From Fermentimonas sp. (GTDB taxonomy: Bacteria > Bacteroidota > Bacteroidia > Bacteroidales > Dysgonomonadaceae), in assembly GCA_015478775.1 (NCBI GenBank), contig JADMKP010000008.1:587828-651827 (forward strand): 64,000 nt of DNA. Direction: 5' to 3'. The notes below the pieces were generated by a model that had not been told where the DNA came from, searched no databases, and worked only from the letters and a program-made list of their open reading frames with translations. Within the stretch, counting starts at the first letter, position 1, and each line of letters opens with the position of its first letter. Of this stretch, positions 1 to 7,963 are shown one piece after another. The position numbers and the translations under genes were made by a program.

Positions 1-1809
1 ATAAAGCTTCTTTTATCGATTGCTGAAGATATACGTGTAGTTTTTATAATGATTGCGCAGCATCTGAGATTGTTGCGGGAAGCTAAATCGACTACCGTAA
101 ATGAGAGGCTTAATCTTTCTGTGGAGTCTACTTATTTATATGCTCCGTTGGCACACCGACTAGGTCTTTATGCTGTTAAATCTGAGCTTGAAGATTTATC
201 GCTTAAATATACCGATAGGGAGACTTACGATTTTATTGCAAGAAAGCTAAACGAAACGAAGCGTTCGCGCGATAGATATATAAGTGAGTTTATTGAGCCT
301 TTGAAGGAAAGATTGAAAAGTACGGGTTTAAATTATGAGATAAAAGGCAGAACTAAATCGATATTCTCAATATATAATAAGCTTAAGAAACAGAAAATAG
401 AGTTTGAGAATATATACGATCTTTTTGCTATTAGAGTTATACTTGATGCACCAGAGGCAGATGAAAAAGCACAGTGCTGGCAGGTATACTCAATTATTAC
501 CGATATGTATCAACCCAATCCAAAGAGATTAAAAGATTGGCTTTCTATACCCAAAAGCAATGGGTATGAGTCGCTTCACATAACCGTAATGGGTGCAGGT
601 TCACGCTGGGTGGAAGTGCAGATTCGCACAAAGCGTATGGATGCGATAGCTGAGCGTGGGTTAGCAGCACATTGGAAATATAAAGGAGTGAAGGAAGAGT
701 CGACACTTGATGGTTGGTTGCAGTCGCTCAGAGAATCTATAGATAGCAAAGAGACCAACCTGAGCCAGAAGTTAAACGATTTTAAGCTTGATTTGTATGA
801 GGAGGAGATATTTGTATTTACTCCAAAGGGCGATTTGTTTAAGCTGCCTAAGAATGCTACAGTTTTGGACTTTGCATTTTCAATTCACTCCAAGCTGGGT
901 TCAACATGCATATCGGGGAGGGTAAATGGAAAGAATGTTCCTATTAAACACAGGCTAAAGAGTGGAGATCAGGTTGAGATTAACACCTCATCGCATCAGA
1001 CGCCCAAGCAAGATTGGCTTAATAGTGTTGTAACTTCAAAGGCACGCACAAAGATTCGCCAGCTATTAAAGGAGGAGGCGAGCAAGCAGGTTGATATTGC
1101 CAAGGAGACGCTTTCGAGAAGGATGAAGAACCGTAAGATTGAGCTCGATGATTCACTTCTGATGCAGTTGATTAAAAAGTTGAGATATAAAACGGTTACC
1201 GACTTCTTTGCGGATATCGCGAATGGAAAGAATGATGTTAACTGGGTGATAGATCGCTATCTGGAGATGGGGAGCAAAGAGCAGGAGCTTAAGGAAGCAT
1301 ATGCCTCAATTAGTGCTGAGGAGTTTACATTAAAGACACCCGAGAATGAGGTGGTTAGCAGCGATGAGCTTATAATTGATCAAAACCTCACCGGAGTTGA
1401 TTATAAGCTTGCTAAGTGTTGTAATCCAATTTATGGAGATGATATTTTTGGTTTTGTATCTACTCAGGGAATAAAAATACATCGTGCAAGTTGCCCAAAT
1501 GCTCACGATTTGTTTTCGCGATTTGGTTACAGAATACTCAGAGCTCGCTGGTCGGGCACTATTGGCTCTTCAAGCTATACAATTGTTTTAAGAGTGATTG
1601 GAAATGATCAGATTAACATTGTTGCTAATCTGATGTCAATTATTTCGAAGGAAGAAGGGGTGAATATGAGGTCAATATCCATCGATTCAAATGATGGATT
1701 GTTTCAGGGGAATATTGCAGTTATATTAGCAAATACCTCTATGCTTGAACAGCTTATAAAGAAACTAAAAGCAGTTAAAGGTGTGAAGTCTATTACAAGG
1801 TTGAGCTAA
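1..1809 (+). CDS. RelA/SpoT-family (p)ppGpp synthetase (5' end outside window)
   Basis: Long RelA/SpoT homologue that makes, and in some members hydrolyses, the stringent-response alarmone (p)ppGpp. The frame is open to base 1, so the start and most of the HD hydrolase domain lie outside; the first Met at base 49 is internal. Visible in order: the end of the HD domain, a synthetase domain with RLKD (the RxKD type of bifunctional enzymes), NGYESLH and VEVQIRT, a TGS domain (IFVFTPKGD), a Cys-rich region (AKCCNP, HRASCPN) and a C-terminal ACT domain. Where active hydrolases read roughly ADRLHNMRT, this protein reads AQHLRLLRE, so hydrolase activity is doubtful. Family assignment is firm; whether it is the RelA or the SpoT paralogue is not. 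Confidence 0.93.
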   Translation: MKLLLSIAEDIRVVFIMIAQHLRLLREAKSTTVNERLNLSVESTYLYAPLAHRLGLYAVKSELEDLSLKYTDRETYDFIARKLNETKRSRDRYISEFIEPLKERLKSTGLNYEIKGRTKSIFSIYNKLKKQKIEFENIYDLFAIRVILDAPEADEKAQCWQVYSIITDMYQPNPKRLKDWLSIPKSNGYESLHITVMGAGSRWVEVQIRTKRMDAIAERGLAAHWKYKGVKEESTLDGWLQSLRESIDSKETNLSQKLNDFKLDLYEEEIFVFTPKGDLFKLPKNATVLDFAFSIHSKLGSTCISGRVNGKNVPIKHRLKSGDQVEINTSSHQTPKQDWLNSVVTSKARTKIRQLLKEEASKQVDIAKETLSRRMKNRKIELDDSLLMQLIKKLRYKTVTDFFADIANGKNDVNWVIDRYLEMGSKEQELKEAYASISAEEFTLKTPENEVVSSDELIIDQNLTGVDYKLAKCCNPIYGDDIFGFVSTQGIKIHRASCPNAHDLFSRFGYRILRARWSGTIGSSSYTIVLRVIGNDQINIVANLMSIISKEEGVNMRSISIDSNDGLFQGNIAVILANTSMLEQLIKKLKAVKGVKSITRLS

Positions 1810-1878
1810 ATAATATTCTTGAGTTTGGCTATTTAGTTTGTCCTCAGTTGGATGTTCTGTGTTGTTATCGATTGAATC

Positions 1879-2493
1879 TTAAGATTCTTCAGTGTCTTCA
1901 GAAACCTTAGAATTTTCAGTGTCTTCAGAAAGAGTATCTTCATAAGGTTCGGTTTTAATTAACCCTTCTGTTTCAATATTCTCTGGGGATTCTGTTTTAA
2001 TACTCTTGTCTGTTTCTACAGATTCTTTTGTTTCAATATTCTTTTCTGTTTCTACGGTCTCTTTTGTTTCAATTACTTCCTCAGTTTCAACTGTCTCTTC
2101 AACCTCTTCTTCAATAAAATCGGGTATTTCAAAGATAGCTAATAGCTGCTGTATATATTCTTTTTCTATGTCTTGAGGACGAATCACCTCATCTCCATAC
2201 TTAAGAATATCTATATCAATTATAACCTTTCCCTGATACTTGTCTTTGGGCGTTCTACCAACAGCTCTTTCGGTTAGCTTGATTTTGCTTACAAGCTCAT
2301 CAAGATTCATGTCTGTTGTACAACATGCTAATATATTTCTGAAAAGATACTTAAAGTTATCGTCCTCAGGTTCAGATAATATTGGGTCGCTATATACAAT
2401 ATTTGGAAAAAGATATAAAAGCATTCTTTTTGCTTTATCTATGTTGGTTTTTGCGAATGTATTTGACCCTATGCTAAGTAGTATTGTGCTCAT
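1879..2493 (-). CDS. folK: HppK/FolK-like pterin pyrophosphokinase with acidic repeat tail
   Basis: Residues 1 to about 120 resemble 6-hydroxymethyl-dihydropterin pyrophosphokinase, the folate-pathway enzyme moving pyrophosphate from ATP to the pterin. Visible family marks are LLSIGSN at the N-terminus and ERAVGRTPKDK followed by VIIDIDILKYG. The start is placed at the ATG at 2493, because the upstream in-frame extension is hydrophobic and SIGSN normally sits near the N-terminus. About 75 further residues form a low-complexity tail of VETE, IETK and VETD blocks, unlike the usual protein of about 160 residues. The tail is cytosolic by inference and its role unknown. It converges with the RelA/SpoT homologue. 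The enzyme call is likely; activity is not proven. Confidence 0.75.
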   Translation of the reverse strand: MSTILLSIGSNTFAKTNIDKAKRMLLYLFPNIVYSDPILSEPEDDNFKYLFRNILACCTTDMNLDELVSKIKLTERAVGRTPKDKYQGKVIIDIDILKYGDEVIRPQDIEKEYIQQLLAIFEIPDFIEEEVEETVETEEVIETKETVETEKNIETKESVETDKSIKTESPENIETEGLIKTEPYEDTLSEDTENSKVSEDTEES

Positions 2494-2656
2494 AATGATA
2501 ATTTGAAATACAAACATACAAAAAAAAAGCATTTAGATAAAGTATAGTTTCGAAAACAGTGAAAACTATCTACTAATAATCATTAAAGAGTTTACAAATG
2601 TCTTTTTTATAATATCAAGTATTCATTTTAGGTGCCCTTATAAATTTATATGCTTC

Positions 2657-3799
2657 CTATAAAGAGCTAACTAAAATTTCTCTGGCAACTGCTCCTGTTA
2701 CATTACTATTCTCGCCATATGATGCATTTCTTTCGTTAAATCGTTTTACTATCTTTTCGATTGTTTCATTTCCGATACCCTCTTCTGATAGTCGTGTTGT
2801 TAAACCTAGTGAACGATAAAACTCTTCTGTGGCTTCAATAGTTTTATCTATTCTTTCTTGTTCTGAGCCTTCTGTTATATCAAAAACCCTTTCACCAAAT
2901 TGGAGAAGCTTACCATGTTTTTGATGCTTTAATACACGCATTGTAGATGGCATTACAATGGCAAGAGTATGAGCGTGAGTTAATCCATGAATTGCAGTGA
3001 GTTCATGCCCAATCATATGAGTAGACCAGTCTTGGGTTACGCCCATTCTAATGAAATCATTAAGTGCAAGTGTAGCAGAGAGCATAAACTCAGCCATAAG
3101 TTCGTAATTTCTATTGCCAGATATTATGTCTGGAGCAATCTCCTTAACTGTTTGGAGTACACCTTCTGCCCATCTATCCATAATTTTAGACTGATTTGGA
3201 GTAGTTAGATATTGCTCTAAAACATGTGTGAACGTATCGGCTAGTCCGCACGCAATTTGATGTGGAGGAAGCGAATAGGTAACTTCTGGATCGAGAATTG
3301 AGAACTGTGGGTAAAAGCCACCAAATCCGAATTTTTCTTGAGTTTCACTTCTTGTAATTACTGCTGCAGTATTCATCTCGGAGCCCGTTGCGGGGAGTGT
3401 CAATACTGATGCATAATGAATCTGTTTATCGGCGTGTCCTTTTAAAACAATATCCCATGAGTCTTCTTCTGAAGCAATTCCGGCTGCTATTAGTTTTGTT
3501 CCATCCAAAACAGATCCTCCGCCAACAGCTAAAAGAAAATCGATATTATTATCTTTTCCCTGTTTAACAGCTTTTCGAATTGTCTCTACATGCGGGTTGG
3601 GTTCTATTCCCCAGAACTCTATGTAATTACGTCCCTTTAGCGCATCTATAACCTGGTTGTATACACCATTTTTAGTAACACTGCCACCACCAAAAGTAAT
3701 CATTAGATTAGCATCATCAGGTATCAGTTCAGAAAGTAGATTAATTTGTCCTTTTCCAAAAACAAGTTTCGTTGGGTTTTGAAATATAAAGTTGTTCAT
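2657..3799 (-). CDS. Iron-containing alcohol dehydrogenase (YqhD/butanol dehydrogenase type)
   Basis: 380-residue group III alcohol dehydrogenase, cytosolic, reducing aldehydes to alcohols with NAD(P)H. The N-terminus MNNFIFQNPTKLVFGKG and the cofactor-binding FGGGSV and AVGGGSVLDG motifs are typical. Metal ligands are visible as GLADTFTHVLEQY (Asp and His) and HGLTHAHTLAIVMPS (His residues). The length is normal. The gene stands alone on the minus strand, divergent from the GNAT gene. The YqhD-like N-terminus suggests NADPH and broad aldehyde detoxification, but substrate and cofactor are inferred, not shown. Confidence 0.9.
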   Translation of the reverse strand: MNNFIFQNPTKLVFGKGQINLLSELIPDDANLMITFGGGSVTKNGVYNQVIDALKGRNYIEFWGIEPNPHVETIRKAVKQGKDNNIDFLLAVGGGSVLDGTKLIAAGIASEEDSWDIVLKGHADKQIHYASVLTLPATGSEMNTAAVITRSETQEKFGFGGFYPQFSILDPEVTYSLPPHQIACGLADTFTHVLEQYLTTPNQSKIMDRWAEGVLQTVKEIAPDIISGNRNYELMAEFMLSATLALNDFIRMGVTQDWSTHMIGHELTAIHGLTHAHTLAIVMPSTMRVLKHQKHGKLLQFGERVFDITEGSEQERIDKTIEATEEFYRSLGLTTRLSEEGIGNETIEKIVKRFNERNASYGENSNVTGAVAREILVSSL

Positions 3800-3889
3800 A
3801 GTTGTTATATTATTATTGTTTGAACATAGGTATCCATTAATTGTTCAATAATGATAACTGCTAATTTAGATATTTAATGTGGTAAATAT

Positions 3890-4441
3890 GTGGTGAGGGA
3901 AATAAATTTTATCGAACTTAACAAATTAAGTTACCTGGTATACAGAGATCAAATAATTGAACTTTATTTTCAGGCGTTTACAACTGGTGAATATGCTCAG
4001 CGCTTAGAGAGAAATTCTGTTGTAATTACACTTGATGATTTAATTAATGTAGGTGGAGGAATATTAGCCTTATGTGGTGAACGTATTATAGGGGTATTAA
4101 TAGCTTCTTCTTTATCTGCGCATAACGAATTTCCCTTTAATGATACTAAAGATTTTATAGTTGAAAAAACTTTGTACATTAATGAGGTAGTAGTAGATCT
4201 GGATTTTAGGGGAAAAGGTATAGCAGAGAAAATGATTGGTCTTTTATTTAACAATTTTCATGGTAACTACTATAATGCAGTTATAAGGGTTTGGGATAAA
4301 AATATTCCAGCTCTATCTTTATACAATAAACTTAATTTCGAACCGATTGCTAGTATAACTCAAACAAAATTGAGAACTAATGGTGAGGAGTTTAAAATGG
4401 ATAAGATATATTTATACAAAAAACTGATAGCTGAGGATTGA
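3890..4441 (+). CDS. GNAT-family N-acetyltransferase
   Basis: 183-residue protein with a GNAT fold: the acetyl-CoA binding motif A region reads NEVVVDLDFRGKGIAEKM, followed by a segment (VIRVWDKNIPALSLYNKLNF) matching the RVxxxNxxAxxLYxKLGF pattern of the family C-terminal part. No ATG is in frame; translation must start at one of two adjacent GTG codons (3890 or 3893), because a TAA lies in frame at 3875. Such enzymes acetylate amines on small molecules or protein N-termini; the substrate cannot be read here. It precedes ovoA by 121 bases on the same strand, so a shared transcript is possible but not shown. Confidence 0.8.
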   Translation: MVREINFIELNKLSYLVYRDQIIELYFQAFTTGEYAQRLERNSVVITLDDLINVGGGILALCGERIIGVLIASSLSAHNEFPFNDTKDFIVEKTLYINEVVVDLDFRGKGIAEKMIGLLFNNFHGNYYNAVIRVWDKNIPALSLYNKLNFEPIASITQTKLRTNGEEFKMDKIYLYKKLIAED

Positions 4442-4562
4442 AACTGATGACTGTTATTTGACAACTATTATCCAAATATTGAATGCTGATTGCCGGCTAT
4501 TTAACTGATAATTACAATTTAGAATTAACATACAAATTAAAATATACAACATACTGCTTATA

Positions 4563-6677
4563 ATGAAACATTTACTTGCAAAAACAATCGATTTACATAC
4601 AGGTTCTGTTAACAAGAAAAAAGATGAGATACGTGATTATTTTCTTAAAACCTGGACTTTAGATGAGCTTCTTTATACTCAATTGAAATCAGATGATATA
4701 TTTTATAAACGAGGCGATCCTTTAAGACATATATTGCTCTTTTACCTTGGGCACACTGCTGTATTTTTTATTAATAAGTTGTATCTGGCTAAATTAATTG
4801 ATAAGCGTATTAACTCCAGCTTTGAATCAATTTTTGCAATTGGTGTGGATGAAATGAGCTGGGATGATTTGGATAATAATAATTACAACTGGCCCCCCGT
4901 ATCTGAAGTACGGGAATATAGAGATAAGGCTAAGGCTGTGATTTTAGATGTTATTGATAATACTCCATTAGAACTTCCAATAGATTGGGATAATCCTTTT
5001 TGGATTGTTATGATGGGTATTGAACATGAGAAAATTCATCTTGAAACGTCGTCGGTGCTTATTCGTCAACTTCCATTGGAAGATGTGATACCAAATGTGT
5101 TTGGAGAAAGATGTCATTCAGTTGGTGATGCCCCTACCAATGAGATGATTCCGGTGAGTGGTGGAACAATTAAATTGGGTAAGCAGAACGGTTATCATCT
5201 TTATGGTTGGGATAATGAGTATGGCAATTATGAGGAAGAGGTATGTGACTTTGCCGCAGCTAAATACCTAACTTCAAACAAAGAGTATCTGGAGTTTATT
5301 GAGGATAATGGGTATAACAGAGAGCAATTATGGACCGAAGAGGGGTGGAGTTGGAGGAATTTTAAACAGGCCAAGATGCCTCTTTTTTGGAGAAATAATG
5401 AGGATGGGTATCGTTTACGATTAATTGCAGAAGAAATTGATATGCCATGGAATTGGCCTGTTGAAGTTAATTATCTTGAGGCGAAAGCATTTTGTAATTG
5501 GAAGAGTATTAAAAGTGGAAAGAATTATCGACTTCCCACTGAGGCCGAATGGTATACTCTTCATAACAGAGCAGGTTTGATTGAGGTAACCGATTGGGAA
5601 AAGGCTCCAGGCAATATTAATTTAGAGTATTTTACTTCTCCTTGTCCCGTTGATATGTTTGAACAGGGTTCTTTCTTCGATATCATTGGTAATGTATGGC
5701 AATGGACAGAGACTCCCATAACTGGTTACCCCGGGTTTAAAGTTCACCCTATGTACGACGATTTTGCTACTCCTACTTTTGATGGAAAGCATAATCTGAT
5801 AAAAGGTGGTTCATGGATTTCAACTGGCAACGAGGCTACAATTCATTCTCGCTATGCGTTTCGCAGGCATTTTTATCAGCATGCAGGATTTCGTTATATT
5901 GAATCTGATGCTCCTTTAAAGATTCAACATGCCGAGTATGAAACCGATGTGGAGGTAACACTGTCATGCGAGGAAAACTGGGGAGAATCGGGTGCTTCTG
6001 ATGGTATGAGCTTGGCTAAGCAGTTGGCTTTATTGGCACAAAATATATTAATTGATAATAGCGATGCCAGGGTTTTAGACTTGAATGCCGACACGGGCAG
6101 GCTTGCTTTTGAGCTTGCAAAACATTTTAAGGATGTTACTGCTCTAGATTTCACCGCTCGCATGATACGTATCCCTATTCAACTGCAGGAGCAGGGTTAT
6201 GTGAGGTATACGATGAAGGATGAAGGTGAATTAGTATTTTATCACGATATTGTTCTTGAGGAGTATGGTCTATCTGAATTTAAGGACAGAATTGCATTTA
6301 TGCAAGCTGATGCAATGAATCTTAGGCCAAACTTCACAGGTTATGATTTAATTATATTGCCTGCTTTGCTTGAAGAGTTAAGTGATCCGACACTATTTTT
6401 ATCGCAAATAGCGCAACGCTTAAATGATTATGGGTATCTTATAATTGCCTCTGATTATGATTGGGATATAAATAAAACTCCTCGTGATAAATGGCCCGGA
6501 GGTTTTAAAGAGGATGGCGAACCAGTTACATCTCTTGATGGTATAAAAAAAGTGCTTGAGCAAGAGTTTAATCTAATTGCTGAGCCTCGTGAAGTTACTC
6601 GTTTAATGAAAAAATCATCAAGAGTAACAGAAAGCAGGCAACTGCAACTTACAATATGGATGAAAAAGGATGCCTAA
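4563..6677 (+). CDS. ovoA: Ovothiol synthase OvoA (sulfoxide synthase fused to methyltransferase)
   Basis: Fused enzyme of ovothiol A synthesis. The N-terminal non-haem iron part joins cysteine to C5 of histidine using O2, giving 5-histidylcysteine sulfoxide; the C-terminal domain methylates mercaptohistidine with SAM. Seen: a DinB-like domain (about 20-180) with GH64 and the iron triad H155-x3-H159-x-E161, the OvoA-typical GVDEMSWDDL at about 94-103, an FGE-sulfatase domain (about 195-455, GNVWQWTE and GGSWIST), then a methyltransferase (about 470-704). The 704-residue length fits full OvoA rather than EgtB, which lacks the fused methyltransferase. SAM motif I reads LDLNADTGR instead of LDLGCxxG, so methyl transfer is less certain. 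No 5-histidylcysteine sulfoxide lyase (OvoB) is adjacent. Confidence 0.9.
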   Translation: MKHLLAKTIDLHTGSVNKKKDEIRDYFLKTWTLDELLYTQLKSDDIFYKRGDPLRHILLFYLGHTAVFFINKLYLAKLIDKRINSSFESIFAIGVDEMSWDDLDNNNYNWPPVSEVREYRDKAKAVILDVIDNTPLELPIDWDNPFWIVMMGIEHEKIHLETSSVLIRQLPLEDVIPNVFGERCHSVGDAPTNEMIPVSGGTIKLGKQNGYHLYGWDNEYGNYEEEVCDFAAAKYLTSNKEYLEFIEDNGYNREQLWTEEGWSWRNFKQAKMPLFWRNNEDGYRLRLIAEEIDMPWNWPVEVNYLEAKAFCNWKSIKSGKNYRLPTEAEWYTLHNRAGLIEVTDWEKAPGNINLEYFTSPCPVDMFEQGSFFDIIGNVWQWTETPITGYPGFKVHPMYDDFATPTFDGKHNLIKGGSWISTGNEATIHSRYAFRRHFYQHAGFRYIESDAPLKIQHAEYETDVEVTLSCEENWGESGASDGMSLAKQLALLAQNILIDNSDARVLDLNADTGRLAFELAKHFKDVTALDFTARMIRIPIQLQEQGYVRYTMKDEGELVFYHDIVLEEYGLSEFKDRIAFMQADAMNLRPNFTGYDLIILPALLEELSDPTLFLSQIAQRLNDYGYLIIASDYDWDINKTPRDKWPGGFKEDGEPVTSLDGIKKVLEQEFNLIAEPREVTRLMKKSSRVTESRQLQLTIWMKKDA

Positions 6678-6860
6678 TTTGAATGAAAAAGGATGCCTAA
6701 TCTGAATGAAAAAGAATACCTAATTTGGATGAAAAAGGATGCATAATCTGAATGAAAAAGGATGCATAATCTGGATGAAAAAGGATGCCTAATCTGAATG
6801 AAAAAGAATGCCTAATTTGGATGAAAAAGAATGGCTAATTTGAATGAAAAGGTTGATTAA
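6659..6860 (+). repeat. 23-bp tandem repeat, 8 full units plus a partial ninth
   Basis: Units begin at 6659, 6682, 6705, 6728, 6751, 6774, 6797 and 6820, each 23 bases, with a degenerate ninth from 6843. The first unit is the last codons and stop of ovoA; the rest fill the convergent gap to the lipid kinase. Every unit keeps ATG-AAA-AAG and TAA, giving mini-ORFs such as MKKDA-stop or MKKNA-stop. From unit 4 on the first base alternates G/A, hinting at 46-base dimer duplication. Slipped-strand expansion is the simplest origin. Confidence 0.95.
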
Positions 6861-7810
6861 TTAAACCATCTGGTCAGTGCACTAAATATGTTATCGTTCT
6901 CTTTTCTCTTTCTCTCTATGAGGTCTGCAGATGAGGGAACGAAAACTTTTAAGCCTTTGTGTACTATTTTTACATTTATTTCAGCATCAGTATAAAAAGG
7001 CTCCCCATCAACATGCATTACGCCTGGTTTAGAGCGCTTAATATGCAATTTGCGAGTGAGCAATGATGTCATTTTACTATTTTTGTCAATATTCTTAGTA
7101 AACAGTTGAATTGTAGTTTGAGGCATCTCCATGGCGTTTAGGGGTTTTAAGACAGAAACATTCATCATCCCATCATCCATACATGCTCCCGGGGCTATAT
7201 AGGCTTCGTTGCCATATTGCGAAGCATTGGCACAAGTTAGTATAAAAGCTTTCTCAGTGAGAGCGCCATCGTCGTAAGTCAACTCATATTCCTCTGCTCT
7301 GAAATCTACCACACTCTCTAATACATTTCGTACATAACCAAGCGGTCCTCTTTTTTTCTCATCAGCAAATCTGTCGCTAACAAAAGCATCGAACCCAAAA
7401 CCACAGGTACAGAAAAATATATGATCATTTGCCACTCCATAATCAATGGTGCGTGTATGCGCATTAAGTATAATATTAATAGCTTTTTCTGAATCAAGAG
7501 GGATCCCAAGTTCACGAGCAAGACCATTGCCTGAGCCATAAGGTAGGATACCAAGTACAGTGTCACTGTTTATTAGCTCTCGGGCAACTTCATTTACCGT
7601 TCCATCACCTCCGGCGGTAATTACAAATTTGAATTTATTCTCTACAGCATGACGTGCAATTTCAGAGGCATGGTTTGGGTAGCCTGTTACTCTTATCAAT
7701 AGATCATATTTCTTCTGATCTATTGCTGCAGCTACCTCTTCGGGGATATATTTTTTAGATTCAGTACCAGAAATAGGATTGATGATAAGGCAAACTTTAT
7801 CTTTTGGCAT
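6857..7810 (-). CDS. Diacylglycerol/lipid kinase family protein (YegS/BmrU-like)
   Basis: 317-residue lipid kinase with the diacylglycerol kinase catalytic domain: CLIINPISGT at the N-terminus, then GGDGTVNEVAREL (nucleotide-binding glycine motif) and GILPYGSGNGLARELGIP. The C-terminal beta domain includes MHVDGEPF, usual in this family. It phosphorylates a lipid or sphingoid base with ATP at the inner face of the membrane; the actual substrate is not deducible. Length is normal. It runs convergently into ovoA with the 23-bp array in between; its stop overlaps the end of that array. Confidence 0.9.
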   Translation of the reverse strand: MPKDKVCLIINPISGTESKKYIPEEVAAAIDQKKYDLLIRVTGYPNHASEIARHAVENKFKFVITAGGDGTVNEVARELINSDTVLGILPYGSGNGLARELGIPLDSEKAINIILNAHTRTIDYGVANDHIFFCTCGFGFDAFVSDRFADEKKRGPLGYVRNVLESVVDFRAEEYELTYDDGALTEKAFILTCANASQYGNEAYIAPGACMDDGMMNVSVLKPLNAMEMPQTTIQLFTKNIDKNSKMTSLLTRKLHIKRSKPGVMHVDGEPFYTDAEINVKIVHKGLKVFVPSSADLIERKRKENDNIFSALTRWFN

Positions 7811-7900
7811 ATTTGTAATTCATGTTTAACTTATTATTTACATCAATAATAACTCTCAGTTTCAACAAATATAACACATTTTTGTTTTTAATCCTTTTAA

Positions 7901-7932
7901 TTTGTCCCTTAAACTCTAGTTGATTACTTTTG
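7901..7932 (+). promoter_or_regulatory. Bacteroidota-type promoter of the symporter gene
   Basis: TTTG at 7901-7904, 20 bases, then TACTTTTG at 7925-7932, which fits the Bacteroidota -33/-7 consensus; the symporter ATG is 32 bases downstream. Confidence 0.6.
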
Positions 7933-7963
7933 CTTCGGAAAAATAACATTATAATATATTCTA

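Noticed and set aside
6659..6860. CRISPR array
   Set aside because: The 23-base units are directly adjacent without spacers and no cas genes exist; it is a plain tandem repeat.
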